Shown: in pieces, positions 11,719-22,952 of the stretch | Layout of the letters: each line of letters starts with the position of its first letter | How positions within the stretch are numbered: the stretch's first letter is position 1 | Assembly: GCA_030737835.1 (NCBI GenBank) | Contig: JAUJYN010000072.1 | Coordinates: 78,627-142,626 of the forward strand | Source: Acorus gramineus | Taxonomy: Eukaryota > Streptophyta > Magnoliopsida > Acorales > Acoraceae | DNA length: 64,000 nt | Reading direction: 5' to 3' | Notes under the pieces: model-generated | Seen by the model: the letters and a program-made list of their open reading frames with translations, nothing else | Database searches by the model: none | Told to the model about the DNA's origin: nothing | Translations under genes and position numbers: made by a program

Positions 11719-11723
11719 ACCAG

Positions 11724-13354
11724 GACTCGATGCCGCTTGCCAAACGTGTGATGAGAAAAAGACAACACCGATAGGTGACAACTATCATGTTCACCCAACA
11801 ACAAACTCTGATCGAATATAACACGCGGCATCCAGAAAAAATTTCATGCAAGAAACGACAAAATGTCTCTAACAGTGACTTTTCGGTAAAAATTTGGAAC
11901 ATGCCATTTTTTAGTGTCATTTGACAATCTTGGATTGGATAGTGTTTTTAATGACTTCTAGGAGTCATGCCATTGCCGCCACAGACAGCAATATAGCATC
12001 TATAAATGCCAAGAAAATTATCTCAATGGAATCTTGTCCGAGTGTATCTCTTTCTATAAATGAACATGTAGCACTACAGTTCCGGTGAAAACTCCTGGTA
12101 AAACAATTATGTCAACTATTAATAAATTCAAATTGTAAACAATATATCACCACCATATATATATTCCTTATCAATGATAAGATTCTCCTCGAAACAGATT
12201 TTTGTAACCAAGAACGAGTTTCTTGGGTAATTCTGGTGAGGTACATATTCTAATTTTATGTTTATAAATGATTCCAACAGCTGTTATTTGAAAAAACGCA
12301 TCCATCACCAACAGTGTGAACAGATTACACACCAAACACAAAAAAACATGAAACCAAAGTTCACAAAGTATATCTTTCTGAGCATGCAAGAGAAAGATGC
12401 CTGTCCAAGGAAATGCTGATTACATGAAAATTAAAAATAGCAACTATCCAAATATATTGTGAATATAGTACATGTTAGCTATAAACTTATTATAAAGATT
12501 AATGACATGACAATGCCTTATTACTTAAAGAATTTTTTGTCCAATGCAATATATAACATCCTTTCAAGTGGCAATTTATAGATATCATTCAGACACCTCA
12601 TGCATGGTAAAAGTTTTAAAGAAAAATTGGCAACTGACATGTATAGCTCTTCATAGCATAATCAATTAAAAAGGTTTTCTTATTTAGTAAATTTTATTTA
12701 TAATATGCATGTTTTTCTTGGAGAAACGACTACTTGCATAGCTTAAAGTTTTGCTATGCATTATTCAATGTGTTTCAATTTTGTCATCTTACGGGTATGT
12801 ATCCTAATAACAATTACAATATGATGCACATCATTTTCTGTTTTGATTTTTAATCATTTCCTCATATTGCACTATTTTCTCTTAATTTTTCCATTTGCTT
12901 GAAATATAGGATTGAGTATCCTAAACTCTAGGATACGAAAGAGTTTTGGAGGAACACACATCTTTTACAAGTTTATAATATAAGTAAAAATTAACTAGAA
13001 AGAATAATGCTTAGAGTTGGAAATGAAAGTCAAATGTGGGAAAATAATTATGAGTGCACTGCTTAGAGTACATGCCGCGCAAACACATCTTGCTATCTGT
13101 CAGTTCAAACATAAATCTTTCTTAGACATTGGTTTCATACTGGTACTCAGTACATTATACCTATATGGGCTGGAAGAACTCAATATACATTTATACTTAA
13201 ATCACACAATGTCTCCATCTTGTTACAAAAGTTGCAAATTAACACATGCAGCAGCATCGTAATTGAATTGGATTTTTTGTGTCAAATTTAAAATTCAATA
13301 TCTTTGTCCTCGCATCTGCATCTCATAATATAGATTTATCATTTTAGGCAATGC
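11724..13354. other. AT-rich stretch between copia and LINE
   Basis: About 1.6 kb without a recognisable gene. Before the insertions it was probably contiguous with 6091-6652, so it is where the missing first exon of PP2C copy 1 might be expected. I looked on the minus strand for the DGHG and MED motifs and saw neither. Confidence 0.5.
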
Positions 13355-13547
13355 AATAATAACATTTCTGCAGTGTTCGTTGAAAGGAGAGACGGTTGGC
13401 ATCTCCCCTGACAAGGACGGGATTGGTCTGCGGACTTTCCTGTTACCACACGGTTAAGGCTACCCACCTTTGGTGGATCTTACCCAAATTTTTAGGCAAG
13501 AGAAAAACTTTTCAAAGTCACAACAACACGGTTTCTAGATATCTGCT

Positions 13548-15629
13548 TTGAGAAGGCGACTTGAAGGGAGAAAGCAATTTGACGGGATATTTTGGGTGTG
13601 CTTCGCTGTTTTGATGCCGGAGGCAGCCGGGCCCCAAGGTGGGGGTCCTCTTCCAGGTGGGGGCTCCCCTTCCCCCCTGCCTCCAGGAGGAAATGGTTTT
13701 CTCCCTTCTCTCGGTAGTAATGGTGGTTCCGTCCCTCCTCCAAATGTTGCTCCTCTCTCGGGAAGACTTTGTGAGGATGAACGAGCCTCCACTCCAGGAT
13801 CTGCAAAGCCTCCTCCTCCTCGGGGAGGAACAATAGACAGTATATTTAAAGTCTTCAGCATGAAAGGAAAGGGAGCCCATCCATTGGTGAACTCATCTAC
13901 AGTTTCTTCGGCTACCCCAACTGTTCCCTCCAATGAAGCTCCAGTCCACTCCCTTTCTCCTACCCCTCCATCCCGCATACCCACATTGTCTTCTTTGCAG
14001 GCTAAGATCACCTCCATCCCACTCCATTTCCCTGCTATGCCTGTACGGGGAGCTCATGAGAGCGGCACCACTCAAGTGAAAAAGCAAAGAAGGCCAGTGG
14101 CAGTCCCACCCCCATCAACTACTCAACTAACCAAAAGTTGGGGATCTCTTTTTCAAAGAGAAAACCTGCTCTCAACTTCTAGTTCACTGCGCTACATCGA
14201 ACCCACTATAGATGGAGCAAATACTGTGGCGGCCCTTAATCCAGAGGTTTACTCCAAGCACATTAAGCAATGGGATCAAGCAATTGTAGGATACATCATT
14301 GGTAAGATTCCTGTGTATACTCCTTTCTTGTCTTTTCTTAAGAAAAAATGGAAGCCAAAGGGGGATTTCCAACTCCTTTTACATGGGAACGGCTTCTTCA
14401 CAGTAAAATTTGATCTGGTGGAAGATTTCAATGTCGTTCTAGAGGGGGGACCGTGGACTATGGATCATCGGCCCTTTATTGTTCAAAAATGGACTCCGGA
14501 AGCACGAATGGAGCAAGAAAGATTAACTAGTATTCCACTATGGATCAGACTTCCTAATCTACCTCTCCACTTATGGGAGGCAGATTGTTTGAGTCGAATT
14601 GGTAGCACAATCGGGGTCCCATTGTATGCAGATTCTGCCACTCTTTGTTATAAAAGGGCTTCCTATGCCCGTATTTGCGTGGAGGTTCAGGCCTCTAAAG
14701 CTCTCCCAGAATCAGTTCTTGTTGAATTAGCTCCTGGCAATAGAGAGACCTTTAAGGTGGAATATGATTGGAAGCCTATAGCATGCCAACACTGTAAAAC
14801 TTTTGGTCATGATGAGGTCTGTTGTGTAATGAAACCAGTGTATACTGTTGCTCCAGAGAAGGGGGGGAAAGTAACAAAAAATGCTAGTCACTTGAAAGGA
14901 AAGGAAAAGGTGGTTGCACAATGGCAAGAGGTCCATAAACCTCACACCAATCCTAATCGAAAACTATTGTCAGATGCAATAAAAGCAAGCGCTAGTGCTC
15001 CTAGTTCTGGGAAGAATTCAATTCCTTCGTCTTCAAACAAGGCTGCTTTGTCCCAAGACAACCCCAATGTAGAGATTTCGGTGTTGGAATCTCAGGTCCC
15101 GCAGCGGCAACAATTCGTGGAGCAAGAGAACCCAATGACCTTAAATAAGTTTGCCTTGCTCCAAGATGAAGAGGCTGATGGTGAGGATCAACAACAACAA
15201 GTAGAGAGTGAGGGACATCAGTCCAAGACAACACGGGTTGAAGGTGTGGTTCAACAACAACAATTAGAAAGTCAGAAACAACAGCAACAGTTTGGGGTAG
15301 CAAGGTTGCAGAGCAAGCAGGCAGAGGAGGCTCAGCCCTTGCCAACAGCTTCCAAAGTTAAACAGCAGCAATTTGAAAGAGAGGAACAGCAGCTTCATCT
15401 TGGGCCATCTAGAGTTGAAAGTGATGATCAACAACAGCAATTAGAAAGCCAGAAACAGCATGGGGACGCATGGGTGCAGGGAAAGCAGGCAAGGGAGGTT
15501 CAGCCCCTGTCAATTGTTCCTGAAGTTAATAAACCAGTGCAATCAGGCTCCCCCTCTTTCTCCGGGGAGCTTATGGAGAGTCAGCAGCCTATCACGCTTT
15601 CCAACAAAGAAAAAAAAAAAACTAGTTAG
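13548..15629 (+). CDS. LINE ORF1 (DUF4283 + CCHC zinc knuckle, 693 aa)
   Basis: This is the RNA-binding ORF1 protein typical of plant L1 elements. A Pro/Gly/Ser-rich N terminus (about 1-200) is followed by a DUF4283-type domain (about 240-400; motifs GGPWTMDHRPFI and PLWIRLPNLPLHLW) and a CX2CX4HX4C knuckle (CQHCKTFGHDEVCC, starting at residue 413). The C-terminal 180 residues are Gln-rich with imperfect internal repeats (QQQQLESQKQ recurs). The frame is open. Translation may start at 13548 or at the internal ATG at 13614 (MPEAAGPQ); I cannot decide. It lies 122 bp upstream of the ORF2 start, in the same orientation. Confidence 0.9.
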   Translation: MRRRLEGRKQFDGIFWVCFAVLMPEAAGPQGGGPLPGGGSPSPLPPGGNGFLPSLGSNGGSVPPPNVAPLSGRLCEDERASTPGSAKPPPPRGGTIDSIFKVFSMKGKGAHPLVNSSTVSSATPTVPSNEAPVHSLSPTPPSRIPTLSSLQAKITSIPLHFPAMPVRGAHESGTTQVKKQRRPVAVPPPSTTQLTKSWGSLFQRENLLSTSSSLRYIEPTIDGANTVAALNPEVYSKHIKQWDQAIVGYIIGKIPVYTPFLSFLKKKWKPKGDFQLLLHGNGFFTVKFDLVEDFNVVLEGGPWTMDHRPFIVQKWTPEARMEQERLTSIPLWIRLPNLPLHLWEADCLSRIGSTIGVPLYADSATLCYKRASYARICVEVQASKALPESVLVELAPGNRETFKVEYDWKPIACQHCKTFGHDEVCCVMKPVYTVAPEKGGKVTKNASHLKGKEKVVAQWQEVHKPHTNPNRKLLSDAIKASASAPSSGKNSIPSSSNKAALSQDNPNVEISVLESQVPQRQQFVEQENPMTLNKFALLQDEEADGEDQQQQVESEGHQSKTTRVEGVVQQQQLESQKQQQQFGVARLQSKQAEEAQPLPTASKVKQQQFEREEQQLHLGPSRVESDDQQQQLESQKQHGDAWVQGKQAREVQPLSIVPEVNKPVQSGSPSFSGELMESQQPITLSNKEKKKTS

Positions 15630-15751
15630 TCTTCAGCTACAAACTGCTTCAAATGAAACCAGTGAAAGCCTTGAAGGGAGTAAGCAGCGGTTTTCAACTC
15701 GAAGACGCACTCCAAAAGGGGGATTCCCCTCCTCTCAATAATAATGCTATT

Positions 15752-18700
15752 ATGGACAGTTTGATATGGAATGTGCGTGGCCTAAATAGTAAGGTTAAGC
15801 AATTAGATGTTCAACAAGTTATTCGGAGGGAAAAATGCTCACTGTTCTGTCTTCTTGACACCAAGATGGATGCATCTACTCAAAGTCTTTTCTGTGTGAG
15901 ATCATTTCCTTCTAACTCTTGGTTTTTCACCATGGATGGAAGAATCGCTGTTTTCTGGCAAAAGGAACTCATGGACATCACTATAGTTGACTCTTCAGCT
16001 CAACATGTCCATTGCTTGATTCAATCTAAGACTGTCCCACGCCCCCCCCCCCCCCATATTTCTGTACTTTTGTTTATGCGTCAAATTCCTCATCAGACCG
16101 TGCCTTGTTGTGGTCTACACTGGTGGGCATATCATCTTCTATCCACGGCTCGAGCTGGTGTGTTGGTGGGGATTTCAATGAGGTTCGCTATGGGTTTGAA
16201 AAAATAGGGGGCAAGCCAATCCACTCAAGGAGAGTAAGGAGATTCAACAACTCTCTCCTGACTTGCTCTCTAGAGGACTTAAAATCTTCGGGTCACATTC
16301 TATCTTGGAGCAACCAACAAGACAATAGGATCGCATGCCGACTGGATCGTGTGCTTGCAAATGAAACTTTTTTGCAGAGTATCCCCATGCAATCCTCCAT
16401 TATTTGCCACCAGGGCCCTCAGACCATGCTATGCTTAGACTGCAAGTTCAACCCCTGATTCCCTCAGGACCCAGTCCATTCCGTTATTTCGCAATGTGGG
16501 AAGATCATCCACAATTCTCCTCTGTTGTTGAGAGTGCATGGAACCAGATTTCAGTTGGATCTCCTTTATTCCAGTTTGTAAAAAAGCTGTCCAATGTAAA
16601 GTTTGCATTGAAAGGCTGGAACAGATCCACCTATGGAATTATTCAGCATGCACTGTCAAATTGTAGACAAAATCTTGAGAGTACACAAACAACGCTTCAT
16701 GCTGACCCTCTCAATCAGTCTCTGATCAAGGAAGAAGCTACAGCCCGGTCGCATTATATGGCAGCACTTCAAGCAGAGGAAAGCTTCCTAAGACAAAAGT
16801 CGAGGCAGCAATGGCTAACCCTTGGAGATAAGAACTCAAAGTTTTTCTACTCTTCCATAAAGGCCAGGTCATCTCGAAATACTATTAGTTGTCTCCGTGA
16901 TTCAAATGGTTTGCTTTGTACTAACCCCGATGTGATAAAGTCCTCAATTGTAGCTTTTTATGAGAATCTTTTGAACCAGGATTCAGGCTGTTCACTTCCA
17001 GCCTTGAGCTTCTCTACCTCAGTTTCTCAGAGCCAAAATGCTTCATTGATCTCTCCGGTCACTGAGGAGGAGGTCAAGCAAGCAGTCTTCAGTCTCAAAC
17101 CTCTCAGCTCCCCGGGGCCAGATGGCTTTCCAGCTCAGTTTTATCAGAAATTTTGGCCCCTCATTCACTCTGATCTATTCCAAGCAGTGCACCATTTTTT
17201 CAAGCAAGGGTATATCTTGAAGCAAATTAGCCATTCATTCATATCTTTGGTTCCTAAATCAGCCAATGTGGATTCACTGGATGGCTATAGGCCTATCTCT
17301 CTATGTAACACTCTATACAAGATCATCACAAAAATCCTGGCCTCGAGACTCCAAGCAGTCCTCCCTCAGTTAGTCAGTCCACATCAAACAGCTTTTATAA
17401 AAGGAAGGAACATTCACCATAATATAATGCTTGCACACGAGTTGGTTTCTTTTCTTAAAAAAAAAGGTTCAGCAAGGGCTTGCATAAAGATCGACTTACG
17501 CAAAGCTTTTGATAGTGTGCGTTGGAATTATTTAAAGGCTGTCTTGAAGGGATTCAATTTCTCTGATCAGTGGATTCAATGGTGCATGGAGTGTATAACC
17601 TCCTCCAAATTTTCTGTTCTTGTAAATGGTTCCCCTGAAGGTTTCTTTTCAGCTTCTTGTGGTTTGCGTCAAGGCGACCCGCTATCCCCTCTCCTATTCA
17701 CATTGGTCATGGAATCCTTTTCCACTCAAATTGAAAACCTTTGTAAGGAGGGTCAGATTGGGCAATATCTAAAGGACCCCCTAAATATATCTCACTTATG
17801 CTTTGCTGATGATCTCCTTCTCTTTGTAGAGGCCTCCGAACAATCTGCTAAGGCCCTTAAGCAGCTTTTCATGGATTTCTCATCAAGTTCTGGGCTCCAA
17901 CTTAATCCAAATAAGAGCCAAGTCTTCTCTAATTGCTCAGCTCCTCGGTTCTGTCAGATTCTTAGTATTCCTCAGCATCAGCTCCCTATTAAATATCTCG
18001 GAATGCCTATGTTCACAGGATCTCTTAAACACAGTCTATGCCAGCCGTTGATAGACAAAATTCGGCTCAAAATCCAATCTTGGGTTGGAAAATTCCTATC
18101 TATTGCAGGGAGACTCGAACTTATCAGATCAGTTCTTAGCTCTTTTCATATATTCTGGTCTGCTGCTTTTTCAATCCCAAAGAGAACCTCTCAGGAAATT
18201 GAAAAGCTAATTCGGAATTTTCTTTGGCAAGGATGTTCAAATACGAAAAAGTTGCATCATGTTAATTGGATCTCTGTCTGCAAGCCAAATGATGAAGGGG
18301 GTTTGGGTATCAAACGAATTCAAGATTGGAATAAAGGGGCTCAGGGAGTCCATTTCTGGGACCTTGCTAGTGAGAAGCCCTCGTTGTGGTCCACATGGGT
18401 CAAAGTCAGATATCTCAGAAGAGCTAGTATATGGAACCATATCTCACCATCTAGTAGTACCAACTCTTGGAAGCAAGTCATAGCAGCAAGACCCTGGATT
18501 GTGGAAAAAGCTCGATATATAATCTTTGAAGGCAAGTCCATAAATGTCTGGTATGACCCATGGATCAATGGAAAGAGTCTCAAGGAATTATTGGACAGAG
18601 AGTTACTAATATGGGGTCCTCCTCACTCAACATCTTTGAGTGTTCTTATCCAAGATGAGAAATGGACCAAACCAACTAGATGGCACTCTGATCTGGATGG

Positions 18701-19873
18701 CTTTTGGGAGGAAATTCAGCAACTTGATGTTGGAGGTTATGGTCCAGACATTCTAGTGTGGCCGCCAAGCAGAACCGGAGTTCTCACTTCCCGAGAGGCT
18801 TGGAAGGCACACTCTGCTCCAGTGAATCCTATCTGTGGCAGACTGGCTATGGCTCTCAACTCAGTCCCACAGACACAGTTTTTGTGCTTGGCAATTTTTC
18901 CATAACAAACTCCCCACAAGGGATCGGTTATTCCGGAAAGGCTTAGTTCAAGACATGGGCTGTCCCCTATGTAAGTCTTCTTCTGAAAGCTCAGATCATT
19001 TAGCCATTCAGTGTTCTTATTCCCGTTACATATGGCGTTCTCTTCTACGTGACCTGCTCATTTGGCAGCCACCTCCAAGGTCTCTCCAACAGTTCCATCC
19101 TTGGATAAAAAATCTCAACCTCCACCCGATACAAGGCACAATCTTCAAAACTCTCCTTACCAGTATTCTGTGGGCGTGTTGGCAGGAACGCAATTCCAGA
19201 ATTTTCAGAGGGAAATCGATTTCCAAGAGCAGTCCTCCAATTTATCAAAGTAGAAATCCGTCTACGCTTCAAAGAAATTACTTTTAAAGCAATTCTTTCT
19301 CCGGATCTACTGCAAATTTCTGATAATTTCGGTATTACCATTACTGAACCAATCAAAGCTCACTGTTCTGTCCTTTGGGACCCTCCTCCTCAAGGATGGA
19401 TCAAATCTAACTCTGATGGGTCCCTTTCGGAGGAGCGTGGAGGCTATGGAGCTATACTAAGGGACTCTGCATCTAACTACATTGTTGGAGTTGCTGGCAG
19501 ATCCCCCCTCCCATCAATCAATCTTTTAGAGCTGCGAGGAATAGAAGCGGGTCTAACACTGAGCATTCAGCGAGGTTACAAGAGTGTATGGTTTGAGAGT
19601 GACTCCACAACGGCGATAGCTTGGGTGAAAGGCAAAGGTCAGTTGCCATGGTCTGCTATTAGACTGATGAGGAGGCTATCAAAAGGTCTTAAATGCTTAC
19701 AAAAATGGAAGATCACACATATTTATCGTGAAGGTAATAGCCCAGCGGACATCTTGGCATCAAGACGACAGCAAATGGGTGAGCATGTGATCCCTCCCCA
19801 TCTTGTATGGCCTGAGTTGGAAGATTCAATACAATCAGATAAAATGGGAATCCTATACTCCCGCTGCAAGTAG
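15752..19873 (+). pseudogene. LINE ORF2 (endonuclease-RT-RNase H), frameshifted
   Basis: ORF2 starts MDSLIWNVRGLN, the first motif of an APE-type endonuclease, and continues with LDTKM, GGDFNEVR, RLDRVLAN and SDHAMLRL. Reverse transcriptase follows (SPGPDGFPAQF, YRPISLCNTLYKI, DLRKAFDSV, CGLRQGDPLSPLLF, FADDLLLF), then a zinc-binding region (GCPLCKSSSESSDH) and an RVT_3-type RNase H (SNSDGSLS, LLELRG, ESDSTTAIAW, YREGNSPAD). The frame breaks at least four times: at the 14-C run 16042-16055, near 16404-16435, near 18835-18890, and near 19215-19245. The endonuclease acidic residue is Asp (LDTK) where Glu (ETK) is usual. This copy cannot make a complete ORF2 protein. Confidence 0.9.
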
Positions 19874-20143
19874 ATGACATCCCCGACAATCATATATCTT
19901 TTTGGTCTAAGCTGCCATTTAAATGTTGCTTTTCATGTAGTTTCTTTTACAAGGTTGCATCTTCTAAGGGAGGGGAAAGAGCTAGGCAGGATGCATGGTG
20001 ATCATAGTCATCTCTCCCTCCTTTTGGCTTAATCTTTCACTCTTAGAACCTAAGTAACTCTTGCACATTTTGTACAGTTGTTTATTCATAGCAATATATA
20101 GTTCTCAATTACCAATCAAAAAAAAAAAATAATAACATTTCTG

Positions 20144-20588
20144 GAAATTAAAGCTCTTTCTATCTAATTCAAAAAGAAGATTGATGTAAATTGTAAAGTA
20201 CTAGAGTTTCCAGATTCATCTTCTTTTTCTCGAGATTTGGTCCTAAGACGAATCAAAGAAGAGTGGGGAACCTCTCGCGGGTTTCTGAATTTCAATTCTC
20301 AATCATAAGAATCAGATTTATAGGGAAAAAATCATTTGATACAGTAAGGAATAACTTGTTTAACTGATGTTTTATAATACAAATACTTAAATGAAGGTTC
20401 TAGATCCCTCACATCTATTACATTGTCGGAAGAGCTAAAACATCACATTGACCATAAAAAAATCCTAACTATATCTTACCCCATCCTGGCCTTTTAATCC
20501 ATCAAAGAGGAAACTCCTCAAAGTCTAACGCATGTATCACATACTGGACTACTAATGGAATTCTAAGTTAGAAATTTTGGAAAACCTT
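20144..20588. other. AT-rich spacer after the LINE
   Basis: About 445 bp without recognisable genes or elements. It continues the pre-insertion DNA from left of the LINE. Confidence 0.5.
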
Positions 20589-22436
20589 AGCCCTGTTTGG
20601 TTGTTTAAAATGAATAAATGAGTATGATTATGTTAAAACTCGGTTTACAACCCCGCGCACGTATTGAATTTATTTTAAATACAAATATGCTTTTGTGCTT
20701 ATCCATCCCTAATCTACTATATTTTCCACCTATTTCAGTACTCTTCAGTATTCAAATAAGGGCTAAAGAGTTTGCTAATAGGAAGAGTCTGGAGGTCTAA
20801 CATTGACAATGAACGATCACATCAAGTCGTTGGCTTTAGTAACCTCAACAATTAATCCCCCAGTGAGAAATATCAGCAGAATCAAAGAATACCGCACCAA
20901 AGAACAATTGGCTCTGTCCAAATTCATGGTGGACTAAGAAATCAAAGTCTTTGGAGACAGTATATATCACTTCACTTTCAATGACCAAGCAAAAAAGTTG
21001 AATTGTCTTATGACATTGATCTTTCCAAACCGGTAGACGTATTTAACGTGAATTGTAAAGTGCATTTGTTACTTCTCAAGGCCTCCCCATCTCTTACGGG
21101 GATGTGAATTTGAATCCCCAATAACAAAGCTCAATGTTTTGATTTTGAATTTGGAACAATGCCTCTGGAAATCCAAAATTTATAATAAAGTATAGTTGTT
21201 ACAAAAAGGTTGTTAGAGTTGTTAAAAGTGTGTTTTTGTTAAATCACTGTAAGATTGACTGACATTGACACGTCTTTTGGAGAAAACGTAACAGAGATAC
21301 ATCGAATTCTTTTACGTATTATTGGGTGCAATTTATGTGACCCAATCACAATACCAACGGAGTTGATACGTTGTCATGAAAACGATTGTCCGTCCTTTTT
21401 GAAGCCTTGAAGATGCTGCGTTTCTGGCCAATATGTGATGCATTGTTTCTTAACTATAACCCCTGTTTGGTTGTTTAACATGAATAAATGAGTATGATTA
21501 TGTTAAAACTCGGTTTACAACCCCGCGCACGTTTTGAATTTATTTTAAATACAAATATGCTTTTGTGCTTATCCATCCCTAATCTACTATATTTTCCACC
21601 TATTTCAATACTCTTCAGTATTCAAATAGGGGTTAAAGAGTTTGCTAATAGGAAGAGTCTGGAGGTCTAACATTGACAATGAAAGATCACATCAAGTCGT
21701 TGGCTTTAGTAACCTCAACAATTAATCCCCCAGTGAGAAATATCAGCAGAATCAAAGAATACCGCACCAAAGAACAATTGGCTCTGTCCAAATTCATGGT
21801 GGACTAAGAAATCAAAGTCTTTGGAGACAGTATATATCACTTCACTTTCAATGACCAAGCAAAAAAGTTGAATTGTCTTATGACATTGATCTTTCCAAAC
21901 CGGTAGACGTATTTAACGTGAATTGTAAAGTGCATTTGTTACTTCTCAAGGCCTCCCCATCTCTTACGGGGATGTGAATTTGAATCCCCAATAACAAAGC
22001 TCAATGTTTTGATTTTGAATTTGGAACAATGCCTCTCGAAATCCAAAATTTATAATAAAGTATAGTTGTTACAAAAAGGTTGTTAGAGTTGTTAAAAGTG
22101 TGTTTTTGTTAAATCACTGTAAGATTGACTGACATTGACACGTCTTTTGGAGAAAACGTAACAGAGATGATTCGAATTCTTTTACGTATTATTGGGTGCA
22201 ATTTATGTGACCCAATCACAATACCAACGGAGTTGATACGTTGTCATGAAAACGATTGTCCGTCCTTTTTGAAGCCTTGAAGATGCTGCGTTTCTGGCCA
22301 ATATGTGATGCATTGTTTCCTAGCTATAACCTCTGTTTGGTTGTTTAAAATGAATAAATGAGTATGATTATGTTAAAACTCGGTTTACAACCCCGCGCAC
22401 GTTTTGAATTTATTTTAAATACAAATATGCTTTTGT
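20589..22436 (+). repeat. Tandem array of an 870-bp unit (about 2.1 copies)
   Basis: Unit 1 (20589-21458), unit 2 (21459-22328) and a truncated unit 3 (to 22436) align at exactly 870-bp spacing, judged by the shared TGAATAAATGAGTATG at 20611, 21481 and 22351. Units 1 and 2 differ at only a few positions. Each unit opens with a MITE-like segment of about 180 bp (CCCTGTTTGGTTGTTTA ... TTCAAATA-GGG). The short open frames of 60 codons in each unit look fortuitous. Unit 3 is cut by the GC-rich LTR-like element. Confidence 0.95.
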
Positions 22437-22790
22437 GCGCGCGGGTGGAGCTGGGCGCTGGGCGCAGGTGCTAGGCGCTGGCGGGCGTAGTCGGGCGCGC
22501 AGTCGCGGGAGGGTGCGTGCGCGCGGGCGTGCGCGCGAGCTTGCGCGCGCGCGGGCAGGACGCTTGGGCACTGTGCCTGGGTGCGGGGCAGGGCGCCTGG
22601 GCTGGACGCGCCGGCGCGTGCGAGGGTGCGCTTTCGTGCGGCAGTGCGTCGGGGTGCGCGGGCAGGCGCGCGGCAGTGCGCCGATGGTGCCGGGTGCGTG
22701 CATGCGTGCGCATTTGTGCGTGCGGATGCGGGTGGCCGTGCATGCGGCTGCCCGGGGGGTTCGGGAGTGAGTTGGGGTGCTCGGACTTGC
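22437..22790. other. Very GC-rich, CpG-rich island
   Basis: About 350 bp composed mostly of G and C, dense in GCGCG and GTGCG, stands in otherwise AT-rich DNA. Overlapping open frames on both strands are Arg/Ala/Gly/Pro-rich, as expected from composition alone, and resemble no family I know. Confidence 0.8.
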
Positions 22791-22916
22791 GTGCGTACAG
22801 GCCGTATGTACCCTTGTCCGAGTGTTGGGTATTTTAGTGTATTTTTAGTGTATTTTTAGTTTATTTTTGGGGTATTTGTGTATTTTACTCACCGATTTGA
22901 GTACCCTATTTTGCAG

Positions 22917-22952
22917 ATCTTGACGGACGATCGCGCGACGACCCGGCTACCG
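22917..22952 (+). other. 36-nt micro-exon-like block, copy i
   Basis: The block is preceded by TTTTGCAG and followed by GTGAGTGG, matching plant 3' and 5' splice sites. Blocks of the same length with the same flanks occur at 53553-53588 and 60058-60093. The shared core is close to GCGRCGAYCCGG. Function is inferred only from this conservation. Confidence 0.4.

Larger units (their letters stand above)
6653..11723 (+). mobile_element. Young intact Ty1/copia LTR retrotransposon with 5-bp target-site duplication
   Basis: The element spans 6658-11718 (5061 bp) and is flanked by ACCAG at 6653-6657 and 11719-11723. Both LTRs are 296 bp, start TG, end CA, and differ by one base near their end (CTACA versus CTTCA). 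A primer-binding site complementary to initiator Met tRNA (TGGTATCAGAGC, 6954-6965) follows the 5' LTR directly, and a polypurine tract (GAAGGGGAG) ends just before the 3' LTR. One open gag-pol frame fills the interior. Size, short LTRs and a single frame suggest the Ale/Retrofit lineage, but this is inference. It is antisense to the PP2C exons. One LTR difference in 296 positions implies a very recent insertion. Confidence 0.97.
13355..20143 (+). mobile_element. L1-type LINE with 16-bp target-site duplication
   Basis: A non-LTR retrotransposon (13371-20127) is bounded by the direct repeat AATAATAACATTTCTG at 13355-13370 and 20128-20143, and ends in a poly(A) run (20118-20127). It has a 5' leader, ORF1 with a DUF4283-type domain and zinc knuckle, and ORF2 with endonuclease, reverse transcriptase, zinc-binding and RNase H regions. 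At about 6.76 kb it is near full length. ORF2 is frameshifted several times, so this copy is not autonomous. Confidence 0.93.

Noticed and set aside
13492..14087. Minus-strand frames opposite LINE ORF1
   Set aside because: They are shadows of the Pro/Gly-rich N terminus of ORF1.
20618..20800. 60-codon frame repeated at 21488-21670
   Set aside because: Its repetition is explained by the 870-bp tandem unit; the frame is short and has no recognisable motif.
22410..22859. Overlapping Arg/Ala/Pro-rich open frames on both strands
   Set aside because: They follow from extreme GC composition, overlap each other in several frames and match no family I know.
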